Assembly (NCBI GenBank): GCA_902593735.1
Contig: CACJJL010000002.1
Coordinates: 1-64,000 of the forward strand
DNA length: 64,000 bases
From: an uncultured SAR116 cluster alpha proteobacterium
GTDB taxonomy: Bacteria > Pseudomonadota > Alphaproteobacteria > Puniceispirillales > Marisalimonadaceae
Reading direction: 5' to 3'
Positions 63,063 to 64,000 of the stretch are shown here, piece after piece. Made by a program: the position numbers and the translations under genes. Position 1 is the first letter of the stretch. Each line of letters begins with the position of its first letter. A model generated the notes under the pieces. It did not search any database, was not told the origin of the DNA, and saw nothing but the letters and a program-made list of their open reading frames with translations.

Positions 63063-63548
63063 ATGCCTAGCTTTGATATAGTAAGTAAAATAGACATGCC
63101 TTCAGTTCAAAATGGTTTAGATGGTGTGAAAAAAGAAATTAGTACTAGATATGATTTTAAAGGAAGTATGTGTGAAGTAAAACAGCAAGAAGATAAAATT
63201 ATTATTAAAGCTGATGATGATTTGAAAAGAAAGCAAGTTGAGGATCTTATTATTACTCACCTTACTAGAAAAAAAGTTGATACAGGCGCATTGGTATTCG
63301 AAAAACCAGAAGCTGCATCAGGTAATTCCATTAGACAAATTGTATTAATCAAACAAGGTGTTGATAGAGAAGTAGCTCAAAAGATAGTAAAGGCAATTAA
63401 ATCCTCAAAAAGTAAAGTACAAACTTCTATTCAAGGTGATGAAGTAAGAGTATCTGGTAAAAAAAGAGATGATCTTCAAGCAGCAATTAAATTAATAAAA
63501 GAATTAAATATTAAGCACCCACTACAATATGAAAATTTTAGAGACTAG
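63063..63548 (+). CDS. yajQ: YajQ/DUF520 nucleotide-binding protein
   Basis: A 161-residue protein with the two-domain ferredoxin-like DUF520 pattern. It opens PSFDIVSKIDMPSVQNGLDGVKKEISTRYDFKG, contains IRQIVLIKQGVDREVAQKIVKAIK and ends KRDDLQAAIKLIKE. YajQ binds nucleotides (cyclic-di-GMP in some bacteria). Its stop shares the palindrome CTAG with the convergent hydrolase stop. Confidence 0.94.
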   Translation: MPSFDIVSKIDMPSVQNGLDGVKKEISTRYDFKGSMCEVKQQEDKIIIKADDDLKRKQVEDLIITHLTRKKVDTGALVFEKPEAASGNSIRQIVLIKQGVDREVAQKIVKAIKSSKSKVQTSIQGDEVRVSGKKRDDLQAAIKLIKELNIKHPLQYENFRD

Positions 63549-64000
63549 AATTTTATAATTTTTGCTCTTTTATCTCTGCTTCCCCATGAAGATGAATTAA
63601 CTGCAGTAAAAAATTTAAGTAAATGATTATTAAATAAATCTGGTTCTTCTAAGTTGATTGTGTGTCCTGTTTTTGGAACTATTAACAAACCAGCTGTCTT
63701 TATAGTCCTCTTCAAATACAAACCTACTTCAAGACACATATCATCCTCATCACCGTTTATAATTAGTGTTGGACAAGTTATACCTCTTATTTCTTCTTCT
63801 AAAGAATATAAGTTAGGTCTTTTATTCTGAACGCCCAATAAAGTATTGGCTGAACCGACAGGATCATGTTTTATTAGTTGGTCATTAAATAGTTGCCAAC
63901 CTTTTGGATCTTTATTTTGAAATTGAACTCTAGTAGGACCTAGAGCATATTCTGATCCAAATTTATCCATTCCCTCATTTAAAATAATTTTTGCACTATC
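63545..64000 (-). CDS. Alpha/beta hydrolase (partial, C-terminal part)
   Basis: The open frame runs past the right window edge: codons continue upstream of the ATG at 63970 without a stop, so only the C-terminal ~151 residues are in view. It shows GITCPTLIINGDEDDMC (catalytic Asp region) and VPKTGHTINLEEPDLFN (catalytic His), typical of the alpha/beta hydrolase end. The nucleophile elbow lies outside the window. Substrate unknown. Confidence 0.78.
   Translation of the reverse strand, partial: DSAKIILNEGMDKFGSEYALGPTRVQFQNKDPKGWQLFNDQLIKHDPVGSANTLLGVQNKRPNLYSLEEEIRGITCPTLIINGDEDDMCLEVGLYLKRTIKTAGLLIVPKTGHTINLEEPDLFNNHLLKFFTAVNSSSWGSRDKRAKIIKF

Noticed and set aside
1-64000. CRISPR arrays, insertion sequences or long repeats
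   Set aside because: No regularly spaced repeats, transposase genes or terminal inverted repeats were seen.

Overview
The window is a gene-dense, strongly AT-rich stretch of bacterial chromosome. Gene content and order point to an alphaproteobacterium: rpmH-rnpA-yidD-yidC-engB-argB-HAD-dapD-dapE; ffs beside dnaX-recR; and hemC-hemD-mitofilin-hemY. Short intergenic gaps, many 0-4 base junctions, low GC and several TRAP carboxylate transporters suggest a free-living, probably marine, streamlined lineage (SAR11-, AEGEAN-169-, HIMB59- or SAR116-like). That placement is an inference, not a measurement.

Layout. Bases 1-1311 hold the edge of an integrated element: a tyrosine integrase reading away from an intact tRNA-Arg(ACG). 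Bases 1705-4782 are accessory: two small secreted proteins, a 2-oxoglutarate oxygenase-like protein and a GT61 glycosyltransferase. Bases 4897-35650 are mostly housekeeping: gpt, rpmH to yidC, engB, argB, lysine synthesis (dapD, dapE), truA, fmt, def, rmuC, recR, dnaX, the SRP RNA, pheA, kdsB, a cytochrome c, hisN, an M17 aminopeptidase, a lipid A-type glycosylation trio, gpsA, tsaD, the haem genes with mitofilin/HemY, and small transport and tRNA-modification genes.

Bases 35712-41245 look like a sugar-acid or small-acid catabolic cluster: PhyH dioxygenase, DapA-like aldolase, esterase, two short-chain epimerase/dehydrogenases and an EamA exporter. Bases 41610-48033 hold a first TRAP transporter followed by a 3-hydroxyacid dehydrogenase, a BKACE (DUF849) enzyme and an SDR, a plausible uptake-and-cleavage route for a 3-hydroxy or 3-keto acid. 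Bases 48036-51931 hold hydrolases, an aminotransferase and an Lrp-type regulator.

The most interesting block is 52054-62122. It is a nearly gapless same-strand run of an AceE-like E1, a TRAP transporter, a KRCGH-bearing isocitrate lyase/PEP mutase family enzyme, a zinc alcohol dehydrogenase, a cobalt-type nitrile hydratase (alpha, beta, activator) and a second zinc alcohol dehydrogenase. It has no amidase or nitrilase. It reads as an import and catabolic operon for an unidentified compound whose breakdown passes through a nitrile. The window ends with an AspH/LpxO-like hydroxylase, yajQ and a truncated alpha/beta hydrolase.

Two housekeeping genes, dnaX and hemD, lack any ATG/GTG/TTG start in frame with their conserved N-termini. 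Each either starts at ATT or carries a one-base indel at the 5' end. Hairpins that look like terminators sit inside both TRAP operons and just before the BKACE cluster, consistent with attenuation between gene blocks.
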